Below are positions 1 through 13,000 of a DNA stretch of 64,000 nucleotides, piece by piece. The position numbers and the translations under genes are program-made. Where the stretch lies: assembly GCF_000758665.1 (NCBI RefSeq), contig NZ_CP009285.1, positions 4,464,001 through 4,528,000 of the forward strand. Direction: 5' to 3'. This DNA is from Paenibacillus borealis. Its GTDB lineage: Bacteria > Bacillota > Bacilli > Paenibacillales > Paenibacillaceae. The notes under the pieces are model-generated. The model searched no databases. It was not told where the DNA came from and was given only the letters and a program-made list of their open reading frames with translations. Every line of letters begins with the position of its first letter. The first letter of the stretch is position 1.

Positions 1-1057
1 ACGACGAGCTGAGTGTCATGGTATTTCCTTTGGCGGTCTCCTCCGCTCCGTACAATTGATAGTGGCCGTACATGACACCGACGAACACACCTGTCTTGGT
101 GTTCCACAGGGACTGCCGGGTATAGCCGCCATCCTCAATTGCGCTGTGTGCGCTCTCCAGGAATAGCCGCTCCTGCGGGTCAAGCTGCTCCGCATCTCTT
201 GGTGTCAACTGAAAAAACAGCGGATCAAAGCAGTTGTATTCATCGATAAAACCGCCCCACTTGCTGTACACCTTGCCTCTCTTGCCCTTCTCTGGATCGT
301 AGTAGCGGCTGTGATCCCACCGCTGCGGCGGAATCTCAGAGATGCAGTCCACACCGTTCTTCAGATTGTTCCAGAATTCATCCAGGTTCCGGGCACCCGG
401 AAAAGCGCCGCTGATGCCAATGATCGCAATGCCCTCATCCTTCGCCGGGTGAGCCTGCTCCTCGGCCTGGTCCCGGCTCTTGCCGGGCGTCACGAAGGAT
501 CTGTACTTCTTCGAAGCTTCATCAGCCTTCTTCTGGACCGGTGCAGGGTCTGCCGCCGGTACGGCGGGCTTAGCCGCTTGGTGATTCTGGTGGTTCTGGT
601 GAATCTGGTGAATCTGCTGGGTCTGCCGGTAGCCGGCCTGCCCTTCCAGCAGCTCACGCTGATTCTGCACAAAATACCCGGCAAGCTCAGCCAAATTACC
701 GTATTCGAACATCAACGTCTTCGGAAGATTCGGGAAATCCTTGTCCAGCAGCGAGTTGATCTCCATAATCGCCACCGAATCCACCCCGTAATCCTCCAGG
801 CTCTGCCCCGCATTGATCCTCTCCGGCTCCAGGCCGATGACCTGGGAGAGCAGTCCCTTCAAATACTGAACGGCATAGTCATGAAGCCCCTGGCCTCCCT
901 GCGCCACTGCATTTGATCCCGCTGCCCGCTTGGTGTCTGCTTGCGCTGCGGGCAGGCTTTTCAGCTGCCGGATCAGTGTGTAGCCCTGCTCGGGATCCAT
1001 CTCTCCCCGCTTGATCTGCTCCAGAATTCTGCCCATCTCCAGATTTGCGTCACTCAT
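1..1057 (-). CDS. PKS6: trans-AT polyketide synthase, ACP-KS9, 3'-truncated by window edge
   Basis: Partial modular PKS; the reading frame is still open at base 1. The N-terminus (about residues 1-32) is an amphipathic helical docking region with a KRGEMDPEQG core. Next comes an acyl carrier protein with phosphopantetheine site GVDSV (Ser94), then a His/Gln/Asn-rich linker (IHQ/NHQ repeats), then the first ~140 residues of a ketosynthase (AIIGISGAFPG, WGGFID, LDPQERLFLE). The KS is cut before its active-site Cys. The KS start closely resembles KS8 of PKS5 (same YDPEKGKxGK and VGVMYGHYQL stretches). The ATG overlaps the PKS5 stop as ATGA. This ACP completes module 8, whose KS-DH-KR lie on PKS5. 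Its docking helix probably pairs with the PKS5 C-terminus. There is no AT domain, as expected for a trans-AT system. Confidence 0.93.
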   Translation of the reverse strand, partial: MSDANLEMGRILEQIKRGEMDPEQGYTLIRQLKSLPAAQADTKRAAGSNAVAQGGQGLHDYAVQYLKGLLSQVIGLEPERINAGQSLEDYGVDSVAIMEINSLLDKDFPNLPKTLMFEYGNLAELAGYFVQNQRELLEGQAGYRQTQQIHQIHQNHQNHQAAKPAVPAADPAPVQKKADEASKKYRSFVTPGKSRDQAEEQAHPAKDEGIAIIGISGAFPGARNLDEFWNNLKNGVDCISEIPPQRWDHSRYYDPEKGKRGKVYSKWGGFIDEYNCFDPLFFQLTPRDAEQLDPQERLFLESAHSAIEDGGYTRQSLWNTKTGVFVGVMYGHYQLYGAEETAKGNTMTLSSS

Positions 1058-4000
1058 CGTAGGCCCCCCATCCACTGTTCGACATCCGCTTCACTCATCT
1101 CTCCGGCCTGCAGCCGGGTCAGCAGGTCAACAATGGCCTCTTTATCCTCAAGCGGTATTTCTTGAACCGGCGTGTTTTTTTCCAGCTTGAACGCATGGTC
1201 AATCTTGGACTTGCTGCCCGCAGCAACAATGATATTGCCGCTGCCCGCCTGGCAGATGGCTTCAAAGGCCCGGATGCCTGTCTCTTCATCCATCATGCTC
1301 ATGCCCAGATAGCTGGAATAGAACGCCGACTCGCTCTCGGGAATTTCAAATCCCCCGTCCTTCCACAGCGGCCAATTGACCGAAATCGTCCGGCCTTTGC
1401 GCTTCCCTTGCGACACGGATTCATCTCTGAGCTGTGCATAACGGTCCATGAAGCTGTTGGCCATCGCATAATAACCGACGCCCAGATCACCCAGCTCCAC
1501 CGAAATGGAGGAAAAGAGGATCAGGAAGTCGAGATCAAAGCCTGTGCTGAACAGGTCCAGGTGAATCAGGCCTTGTACCTTGGAATTCATGATCTCCCGG
1601 CCTGCTGCGCGGTCCGATTCCGTTACCGGTACGGAGCCGCCCTGGCCTGCGCAGTGAATGATGCCGTTAAGCACGCCGAACTCGCTCTTGATGCGGCCCA
1701 TGATCCGCTGCACATCCCCCGCAATGGAGATATCGCCCTGAAGATAACGTCCTTCTCCTCCAAGCCGCTCCAGCTCCGCCATGAATGCATCCGTCCGCTC
1801 ACTTGCCGGCTGTCTGCCTGTGCAGATCAGGGTGGCCCGGTAAGTGCGGGCAAGATATCTGGCAAAAATCATGCCCAGCGCGCCCGTACCGCCGGGAATC
1901 AGATAGACACCGTTCTCTTTAAAAGCTACGGTGCTTGCCGCCGCTGCCGTCCTGCCGCCAAGCTCCAGCGGCTTAATCTTCCGCACCCGCCGCTGTCCTT
2001 CGGTATAGCGGATATCCGCTTGGCCTGTATTCTCCGCAGCGAACAGTTCCTGATAAAGTCTCTCCTGAAAGCCCGCAGCGTGGATGGCATTGTAGTCCGC
2101 TGCTACGCTGGCAATCTGGAACTTATGATGCAGCGTTACAATTGACTTCGCGAAGCTGGCAAGCAGTTCATGCGGAGCCGAGAAGCCTCCCGGCTCTGCC
2201 TGGTAGGCGAACAGCAGCTTCAGCGGCTGTTGCCCATACACTTGGACAAAGGCTTTAAACAGTGAGACGACGGAAAATACGCCGTTCTCCAGCATCTGTG
2301 TCAGCACAGGCTGGATCGTATCTTCGCGCAGCGCGGCCAGCGGCAGTGGTGCTGCCGTGCCTGCCCACTGATGCAGGACATGGGTAGCGTGGAAGCCACT
2401 CTCCCGCAATTCCTGCAGCAGTCTCACATAATCCGCTTCCCTGTGCGGGTTGATCGCTATATGATTTCCCTGGCGTGCCCGGTATTCCGTATCCGGTGTA
2501 ATCCAGATGCAGGCATCGGCTCCGCTTGGCATGCTGCTGAACATCGGATGCGCGGTTTCCATATCGCCGTTGACCCCACCGAAGCTCCCTGGTTCGCCAA
2601 AGACCAGAACATTCCGCCGCTCTGCGGTTCTAACCGGAACAAGCGCCTCATTTTCATAGACCGGAGTATAGTAGAATATCTCATCCTCCGTGCGGCCGCC
2701 TTCCGGCTTGCCGGCAAATGGCCGGACAATGAAATCCTCGATTCTGACCAATTCATGGCCGTCCAGATCGAGAATGGCAATATCGAAAATGTTCAGTCCC
2801 TGGTTGTTCTCTCCCGGCTGCTCCTTCACCCGGGTGTACACATAGCAGTCGGCAGGAATCGGCGCGAATATCTCGATGTTCCCCAGCGAGAACGGAATAT
2901 GCGTGGCTCTGCCTGCTTCATCCCTGCCTGCAGCCACCGAACGCACCGCTCCGTCGAATAACGCCGGGTGCAGTACAAATTCAGGCAATGCGGATCTGTA
3001 AGCTTCGTTCAGGGACAAACGGGCCAGCGTCTCTTCGTTTCCGCTCAGCACCTCTTCCGTCACCTGGAAGGAAGGACCGTAATCGAATCCAATTCCTTTA
3101 AATACATGCTGGTAGCATTCGTGTTTATCTTTGCGGCCGGGGCAGCGCTCCTTGATGCCGTCCAGGTTAAAGCTCCGGCTGCTTCGGGAAGCAGGCACCT
3201 CAGCGAACTCCAGAACGCCCCTGGAATGCACAACCTTGCCGCTTCGGGCACTGCTGAAGATTTCATAATGCACAGCATCCGCTGCAGGCTCCAGAACGAT
3301 ATCCAGGTCCATGAAATCCTCCGTCATCACCACCGGCTTCAGCCACACAATGTCCCGGACCGCGCTGACCGTGGCTTCGGCGGCGATTTCACCGGCGGCT
3401 CTGGCCATCTCAATGTAAGCCACCCCGGGCAGAAGCATCTGCTCCGCAACGATATGATCCCGCAGGTAGAACTGCTCCACAGAGAGGCGCTTGCGGAAAC
3501 GCTGCTCACGCAGTGTGGATATATTGACATCGACCAGCGGATGCAGCGGGTGCAGGGAAGTCATCCCTTCCGTCCATTGCCCGTTCACTGCCGGAGTAGT
3601 TATCCCCGTGCCGCTTCCCGTGTTCTCCAGCCAATATCTTTCTCTGGCAAAAGGATACAGCGGCAGGGAAATCTTCTGCGGCTTATATCCTGCAAAGAAA
3701 AGATTCCAGTCGATCGGCGTGCCGAGGACCCATAGCTTCGCGATCCGTTCCAGTTGATTCTTGCGGGCCAGAGCGGCGATATAAGCGGCATCCTCAGGGT
3801 CATTCCCCAGAATTGCGGCTCCGCTTGTCAGCGCCGCCGCCGAATTGCCCTGGTGTACCCCTTCGTGTACAGTACCTGCGGCAATAGCTTGCAGGACTGA
3901 TTTCAGTTCATCCAGCGTCGAGGCGGCAAACGCCAGCCGTTCCTCCATTTCCTCCCGGCCTGTGCTCAGCGTATAGGCGATATTCGCCAGTGTATATTCT

Positions 4001-7000
4001 TCGGCAAGCGGTGCCTCCAGGAAGCGGTCCAGCTCACGAATCTTCTCCATGAGACGTTCCCGGTTCTTGGCGGACAATACAATCAGCTTGCTTCCGGGAA
4101 TTTCTATAGCGGCCTGTGCCGGTACGTATTCCTCGGCAATCAGGTGCACGTTGGCCCCGCCTGCTCCGAAGGAGCTGATGCCGGCTCTGCGCGTGCCTCC
4201 GCTGTTAGTGTCCTGCTCCCAGCGGTCCAGGCTGCGCTGCACATAGAACGGCGTATCCGCGAAATGGATACCGCTGTTCAGCTCCTCCGTATGAATCGAC
4301 GGTGCCAGCATCCGGTGCTTCATCTGCAGCATGACCTTGGCTACAGAAGCAATCCCTGCGGCAGATTCCAGATGTCCGATATTGGATTTAACCGAGCTGA
4401 TCGAGCAGAACTGCTTGTCGTCCGTGTACTGGCCGAAGGCCTTGGACAGCCCGGCAATTTCAATCGGGTCGCCCAGGGAGGTGCCGGTGCCATGCGCTTC
4501 AAGGCTGGTGATTGTTCTGGGATGCACGCCCGACTTGCGGAGAGCCTCGGCAATGGCCGCAGCCTGGGCACCCGGATTCGGTACGGTGTAGCCGCTGGTT
4601 TTGCCGCCGGAATTCACCGCCGTGCCCTTGATGACTCCGTAGATATGATCTCCGTCTTCTATGGCCTTGCTGAGCGGCTTCAGCAGAACTGCCCCCACGC
4701 CTTCACTGGCCACATAACCGTCTCCGCCTTCGCCGAAGGCCCGGCATTTGCCTTCGCTGGAGGCAAAGCGCTGGCTGCACAGGAACACGTATTTGTTGCG
4801 GTGGATCGTCACGTTGACGCCTCCGGCAACTGCGGCCTCGCTCTCACCGCTGCGGATACTCTCGCAGGCCAGATGAATTGCGGTCAGCGAGGACGAACAC
4901 ATGGTATCAATTGCCATACTCGGCCCCTGGAAGTTGAACAAATACGACACCCGGTTGGCGATGGACGCGAAGGACGAGTTGGGTGCCACCAGATTGCCTG
5001 AGGCGTAGCCTTCCGTCCCGATGAGCTGATAATGGCCATACATGACGCCGACAAAAACACCGACTTTAGAGCGGGCGAGCTTCTCCCGGGTGTATCCGGC
5101 ATCCTCGACGGTGTGGTAGGCGCATTCCAGAAACAGCCGTTCCTGCGGGTCCGTCAACTGGGCATCCCGCGGTGTCATCTGGAAGAATAACGGATCGAAT
5201 TTGTCCACATCGTCGATAAAGCCGCCGTACTTGGTGTAAATTTTGCCCTTCTTGCCTTTCTCCGGATCGTAGTCGCGAGTGTAATCCCAGCGGTCAGCGG
5301 GAATTTCGGTAATGCAGTCCCGCCCTTCCTTGAGGTTGTCCCACAGCTCGGAGATATTGCCCGCCATCGGGAATCTGCCGTCCATGCCGATGACCGCGAT
5401 ATCCATAGCACCGCTGTTCACTGCGTTTCTTGCCGGAAGCGCGGCTTCTCCTGCCTTCGGCATGAAGCGTCCGCCCTGCGGTGCTGTATAGGCCGCAGCC
5501 TGCGGGTCTATCGACAATTGTACCGGCGGTTTCACCGCCTCCGGGTTCTGCGGCTGCTCAAGCTTCAATAGGGAAGCAAGCTGGGCTCCGTAATGCCCGG
5601 TGAAGTAACCGGCAAGCGATTCTACCGTGTTATATTCGTAAAATAATGTCGTCGGCAGTCCGCTGAACTCGCGCTGGAGCGACTCATTCAGCTCCAGAAT
5701 CATGATCGAATCCAGACCAAAGGCATCCAGCGGCGAAGCCTGGCCGATCCGTTCCTTCGAGATGCCCAGAGTCTTGGCAAGCAGGCTGACAAGATAAGCC
5801 TGCGTCCGTACCAGCAGTTCCCCGCTGTCAACGCTGCTGCTTGCTGACTGCGCCGCTGTGGCCGCCTGACCAGCTTGACCAGTTTGACCTGCTCCGCTTA
5901 TACCGAGCGCCCGGGCGATTTTGTGCGGATCGCCGTAGCCGACGAAGGCCTGCACGACATCCTCTTTTAGCACAGCCTCCAGAATATCCAGGCCTGTTCT
6001 GCTGTCCAGCAGGTGCATGCCGTAATAATCGGCCAGCACCTGCTGCTGGGCCGCAACAACCTGATATCTTCCATCCTGCCAGAGCGGCCAGTTGATGGAT
6101 ACGCTCTTGCCCTGCCGCTGATGCTGTGCGGCAAGACGGTCACGATAGACGGCAAAGCGGTCCAAGAAGCTATTGGCAGCCGCATAGCTGCCCGCTCCCA
6201 TATCCCCGATCTGTGCAGAGGTGGACGAGAACAGGATGAACAAATCCAGCGCTTCATCCTTGCTGGCCAGATCCAGATTCAGGGTCCCGCTGACTTTGGG
6301 GCCGAGAATACGGGCAAAGCCGGCTTTGCTGCTCTCCGCTGCCTTCACCGTCTCGCCGATTCCGGCACAATGAAGGATGCCGTTAATCCCGCCGAAGCGA
6401 GCTTTGGCTTGTCCGATTAACCGGACTGAGCTATCCATGTCGGCAACATCTGCCTGAAGGTAGACCGCTTCTGCGCCAAGACCCGCCAAATGCTCCAGCT
6501 TCGCCTGAATGGCCGCATCCACCGGCTGCCTTCCGGCCAGCACCAGCCTGGCTTGAACCGTAGCGGCCAGTTCAGCCGCCACCAGCATGCCGAGTGCTCC
6601 GGTGCCGCCGGTAATAATATAGACACCGCCTCTGATGAACCTGGATTCTCCGGCCTGGTGAAGCATGGGCTGCGGAAGGAGCTTCCGCAGATAACGTGCT
6701 CCGCCGTCGTATCTGATTTCTGTCCCGCCAGCAAGCTGCGGCGGCAGTAATTCTTGGACCAACCGCTCTGCGGCTTCTGCCGGGGCCTCTGCATTTAGCT
6801 GAACAAGACTCAATTGGAACAACGGATGATCGGCAGAGATTGAATGGGCCAATCCGGCAGCCATTTCATTCAGCGGCGTCAGCACATGTTCTGCACTGTC
6901 ATAGGCATATAAGCATCTGATTCTGGACTTCGGCTTCGATGCTGCCGCCGCCTGCAAGAGATGCAGCAGTGAATACAGCCCTTGATCCATTTGCGCCTCC

Positions 7001-10000
7001 AGAAATTCAGCCAGCCCTTCTTGCAGACTATCCGTATCTTCCAGCGCATCCCCAGCCCCAGCCCCGGCACCGCCATTCACATTCCAGCCATGCACAATAT
7101 GCTGTAGCTCCACGCCCTGAGTGTTCAAAGCTTCCAGTAACCGGAGGTAATCCGCTGCCTGTCCCGGGTTGATCACATACTCTGTGCTGCTCAGCCGGGC
7201 ATATTCGGCCCCGGCCTGAACCTGAATGCAGCGGTCTGGCGCCAAGCCTTGCTGCGTAGCCTGCTCCCGGATAGAATCAGTCAAAGCCGCTGAGCCAAAC
7301 ACCACAATCGAGGACAACGCAGCGGATTCCTGCGGCAGAGCAGCTTCTACCCATTCCGGTGCATACAGCGATAAACCGGCAGCTTGCACGGGTGCGGCTC
7401 CTTTGGCTGATGCGTACTGCTTAATCGAGAAACCGAACAGCCGCACAACCTCTTGGCCTTCCATGTCGGTAATCCGGATATCATACTTCCGCGTTCCCTC
7501 ATCATCCGTGCCGGTTGCCCCCTCTGCAGGCTTCGCATAGGCGTAGCACTGCCGGGGAACCTCACCGACCAGCTCCATACGGTCCAGGGCGAACGGCACC
7601 CGGAGCGTCAAGTCCTCATCGCTGCGTCTTCCTGCCCATGAGAGCGACCGCACCGCACCGTCGATGATCGACGGATGCAGCACATAGTCGGCGTAATCCG
7701 CCTCAAGATGCTGTGGCAGAGAAATTTCGGACAAGCCTTCCTGTACAGAGCAGTAAGCAGTCTTCGTCACCCGGAAAGCAGGGCCATAATCGAAGCCGAC
7801 GCCCTTGAAGATATGGTCATAACACTGTGCATGATCGAAGGTGGATGTACTTCTCTCCTTGATCTTCGCAATCTCCAGCGTTTGGGCGGAAGCCGGTGTC
7901 TCCTGCAAAATAATCCCCGAGGAATGCAGAACGCGCTGATCCCCGGCTTCACTGAACACCCGGTATTCCAGCTCTCCTGATTCAACAAGCCGGAAAGAGG
8001 TGTAAATTTCCTTCCGGTCTTCCTCCAGCTCCACAGCCTTAATCCATCTGACATCCTTCAGCCCCGTTACCGGGGTGATTCCCGCCAAATCGGCAGCGGC
8101 TCGTACCATCTCCAGATAGGCTACACCAGGCAGCAGAACCTTGCCGCCGACCACGTGATCCTTCACAAAAAACTGGTCCAGCCGCAGCACCGTTCGGAAT
8201 TTCTCCTCTTCCATAGTGGAGACATTGCTATCAACCATCGGATGGAGTACGGCGGCAACCGCTTCTGCGGACGACAGCTTGGGAGCGATGCGGCGCGTAT
8301 TTTTACGGACCCAGCAGACTTCTCTGGCAAAAGGGTACACCGGCAGCGGAATGCGTCTGCCCTTCCGGTTCACATATAGGCGGCTCCAGTCCACCGCCTC
8401 TCCGGAGGTCCATTGTTCCGCCAGCTCCGAAAGCTCCAGGGCTGTAAACGGCTGCGCCGGTATTTGATTCCCCGCTTTGACAGTTAGCGAAGTCGTTGCC
8501 GCAGGCTGTGCGGATACCTGACCGTAGCACACTGCATATACTTGTTCCTGCCCGGCGAGGCAGCTGCGCAGAATGTTCACCAGCTCCTCCTTGCCGGAGG
8601 CGGCAAAAGCCATCCGCTCCGCCATTTCCTCTCTTCCTGTCTGCAGCGTGAAGGCGATGTTATGCAGTGTAAGCTCTTCCTTATCGCCATGAAGCGTCAG
8701 GTAGCTGAGAAGCTGTTGCATTTTTTGCTGAAGCTGGGGCTTGGTCTTGGCAGACAGGATAATCACGTTCCCCTGCCCCGACTCCCCGGATTGCCCGGAA
8801 CCGGAACCAGAACCGGAAGAATCGCTGGCGGCTGCAGTCGTATAATCCTCCAATACCACATGGGCGTTCACTCCGCCGAAGCCGAAGGAGCTGACCCCTG
8901 CCCGTCTTGGCGCATCTTCAAGCGTTGTCCATTCCTGCGTCTTCTCCACGATATAAAAAGGCGAATGCTCAAGCTCGATATACGGATTCAGCTGGTTAAA
9001 GTGAACGTTGCCCGGTAAGGTCTTATGCTTCATCGCCAGCACAACCTTCAGGATTCCGGCAATGCCTGCGGCGGCCTCCAGGTGGCCGATATTAGTCTTG
9101 ACCGCACCCAGTCCGCAATACTGCTCACGGCTCACCGGGATTCCGTGTCTGTGATACAGCTCCTTAAAAGCGCTTTTCAGCGCATTAATCTCCACCGGGT
9201 CACCCAGGCTGGTGCCGGTGCCATGCGCTTCGATATAACCGATGGTATCCGGGGAGATGCCCGCCTTCTCATAGGCTTCTACCAGCACCTCAGCCTGCGC
9301 CTTCGGATTCGGCACCGTCAGCGAGCTGACCTTGCCGCCATGATTGATCGCCGTTCCTTTGATAACCGCATAAATATAATCCCCGTCCGCTTCGGCCTGG
9401 CTTAACGGCTTCAGAAGAACGGCTCCTGTACCTTCTCCGCGCACATAGCCGTTTGCGCTTTGATCGAAGGTTTTGCAGCGTCCGTCCGGTGACAGCATGC
9501 CTGCCCGGCTGAAGGAGATGTGCAGGGTTGGGGCGGCAATCACGTTCACACCGCCGGCAATCGCCTGTTCGCAGTCGCCGTTCTGAATACTCTCCACCGC
9601 CCGGTGCACGGCCACCAGGGAACTGGAGCAGGCCGTATCAATCGGCTCGCTTGGGCCGTGGAAATTGAGCAGGTAAGAAATCCGGTTGGCGAGTACGCAG
9701 TGAGAGCTGCCTGTGGAAGAATAAGCCTCTATCTCGATATCGTTGTCCTGCAGTAGAGTGCTGTAATCATTCGTAGAGACCCCGACGAACAGCCCCACCT
9801 TCTTGCCTGACAGCGCCGAAGCCTGATATCCCGCATCCTCAAGGGTCGACCACACGGTTTCCAGGAAAATCCGCTGCTGCGGGTCCATCAGATCGGCTTC
9901 ACGCGGGTTAATGCCGAAGAAGCCCGGGTCAAACTTGTCGATGTCCTTCATGAAGCCGCCCCAGCCGGAGATCGGCTTGTCCGGGCCGCGGCCCTTCAGC

Positions 10001-13000
10001 CGGTTCAGCTCCTGAATATCCCAGCGGTCGCCGGGAATCTCCGAGATCATATCCTTCTGCTGCCGCAGCTGCTCCCAGAATGTCTCCAGATCTCTCGACT
10101 CAGGCATAGCTCCACTGATCCCGATAATGGCAACCGGTTCGCGTTTGACGGTTACAGCTGACTCCGGCTGAGGCACCTTCCACCCTTGTCTGACCTTCGT
10201 ACCGGAGCTCCCCGCCTTAACCGGCCCATAATCAACAGAGGCTACAGCTGCCTGCGCGGCTCCTTGACTGAAATATTCAACCAGTTCGTACGGATAGCTC
10301 TCCGCCAGATGGGCAGATAATGCACGGGCCGTCGGATATTCAAAAAAGACCGCCGGTGTCATCCGCACCTGGAACGTATCATTGACCGCACCCGCCGCAT
10401 CCGTGAACGTAATGGAACTCATTCCGTATTCGCCCAAATCCTGATCGGGATGGATCACAGCTTCATCCAGCTTCATCAAGCGGCTGATGACTCCGGTAAT
10501 GGCTTGCTGAGTCTGCTCCAGTAAGTCGGCCGCCAGATTCGCCCGGTGACCAGCTCGTTCTCCGGTTATAGCTGCACCCGCAGCCGCTGATTCAAGGCCC
10601 AGAATGCCGCTGATTTTCTTGCGATTTGCCTGAAGCGGCAATATTTGTGATACATTCCCGTTCAGGATTGCCTCGAAATAGCCCAGTCCTGCCGCAGACT
10701 CCAGCGGTTTCAGACCCACGGTATTCCGGAAGAACAAGAGCGTCTGTTCCTCCACCTGCATCCCTCCGTCTTTCCAGAGCGGCCAGTTGATGGAGATGGA
10801 CTTTCCGTATCTGTGACCCGATCGCACCAAGGCATGTCGGGATAGCATATATTCGTCCATAAAAGCATTGGCATACGCGTAATCGCTCTGCCCGGTATTT
10901 CCCGTGACCGCAGCTATTGAGGAGAATGCCGCTATGAAATCCAGCTTATCCTCCTGCGTTGACTGGTCGAGATAGATCAGCCCCTGAACCTTTGCCCCCA
11001 GCACTTCGCCGGCCTGCTCCGCGTCCTTCACCTGGATAAGTGCATCGCGGGTGACTCCCGCCGCATGAATGATGCCATGCAGGCTGCCGAACCGGCTCCT
11101 TGCTTCGGCAACAGCCGCTGCTGCTGCCTGTTCCTGCGAAATATCCGCCTGCACATACAGCACTTCTGCCCCGAGCTTCTGTAAACGGATGATTTGCTGT
11201 TCCTGCTCCGGCTGAAGAGCGGATCTGCCGATCAGCACAAGCTTGGCCTGAACCTGCCCGGCAAGATGCTCCGCCACAATCAGCCCCAGCCTGCCCAGTC
11301 CGCCTGTAATGAGGTAAACGCCCTGCGGCCGGATGATATCCCGCGTGGCTTCCTTCTCCGGCAGTGCAATCTCCTTCAGTGCATGAACATACCTTCTGCC
11401 CTGCTGGTACAGCACTTCATCGTCAGCTGATTGTACCTCGGCGGCAACCATCCGGTATATCTCCTCCGTGCTGGCCTGTCCGGTGAACAGCGTGCTGAAA
11501 TGCAGCTTGGAATGCTCCAGCTTGAGCGTTTTGTTGAAGCCTCTCAGTGCTCCCAGCTCCGGTGGTACAGCCTCTTTCTCCCCGCCCCGGCATAACTGGA
11601 TCACCCGGGTATGCCGGTTTTCCTGGCCAGCCATCAGCGCCTGGGCCAGATACAGCTGGTGCAGGTAAGCTCCGGCGGCAGCTGCCCCGGCAGAAGCAGC
11701 AGCGACCTCCGGCTGTTCATACACGATGGTCTCCAGCGTACAGCCTCTGTTCTTCAATTCACGAATCAAGCGGGTATAATCGGCCGGCTGCTCCGGGTTA
11801 ATCCGGTAATGCGTTTCTCCGTCCTGATGATACTCGGCACCGGCTTCTACAATAGTTAACTGCCCTGAATCAGCATGATTATTGGCCTTGGCAAATTCCT
11901 TATATAGCTCGGACTGCCCGGTGAATAAGAGCACATCGCCTTGAATAGTATCCTGCTGCGGAAGGGACGTACCGCTCTCCTTCCACTCGTAGGCAAAGCT
12001 CATCTCCTCGGTGCTCTGCTGTCTTCCCTGATGGAAGACCTTCAGTACAAAGCGGGTGAACTTCAGCAGGACCCGGCCCTTCCCGTCGGCCAGCACGACG
12101 TCGAACTCCTGGTCACCGCCGCTATTGGCGGACTCCAGCTTTTTCACATAGGATACACAGCTCGCCGGCAGGCTCCCGAAGATTTCCAGCTTGTCAAAAG
12201 AATACGGCAGTGCCACCGCATCCTCCATTTCTTCCTGAGAGCTGACCAGCCCGATGACCGCTTCCAGTACTCCGTCAACCACGGTGGGATGCAGCGTATA
12301 TTCCTTGAAGCCTTCGCGCAAATGTGCAGGCAGTTCGATGAAAGCTAACGCTTCTGTCTCCCCGGCAAACATTTCAGTTATCGACTGAAAGGACGGGCCG
12401 AGCAGCAGCTGATGTTGTCTGAACTTGTCATAGATTTGGGTTCCGCTGACGCGCGTCTTCCCTTGGCTTAGCGCGGTAATATCCAAGGTGTCCAGCAGAT
12501 TACCAGACGGTTCTTCCGCTGTGTAACTGATACTGCCCTGGCTATGAACGACCGGATTTCCTTCGGACAGGCTTGTAATCTCATAATCTAGTTCAGCTTC
12601 CGCTTCCCCCGGATACAGGCGCACCTGCACAGTCTTAGCGGCTTCGCCGTCTTCCAGTTGAATCGGGTAAGCCCAGACAACACCGGTTATCCCGCGGACC
12701 GTTGTACCCGGCAGGGAAGCGGCCGCAGCGGACAAGGCCATCTCCAGCTGGACCACACCCGGAAGCAGCTTATGGCCGGATACGATATGATCGTTCAGGT
12801 AGAACTCTGTGCCGGTCAGCTTTTTCGCAAAACACTGCTCATGCACCGTAGACTGGTTGCTATCCAATACCGGGCCTATCGCTTGTACCGCAGCGCCTCC
12901 TGTTGCAGCTAAAGGCGCTGCTGTGTTAAGCTCCAGCCAATACTTGTGTTTCTGAAACGGATAAGTTGGCAGCGGTGTTTTGTTATATTGGCGATCGCTG

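Noticed and set aside
4144..5001. Plus-strand ORFs of 200-330 codons opposite the PKS genes (also near 1162-2145, 16155-17072, 21155-22096, 22154-23095).
   Set aside because: They lie antisense to well-supported PKS domains, lack SD sequences and family motifs, and arise from GC-biased codons of the real genes.
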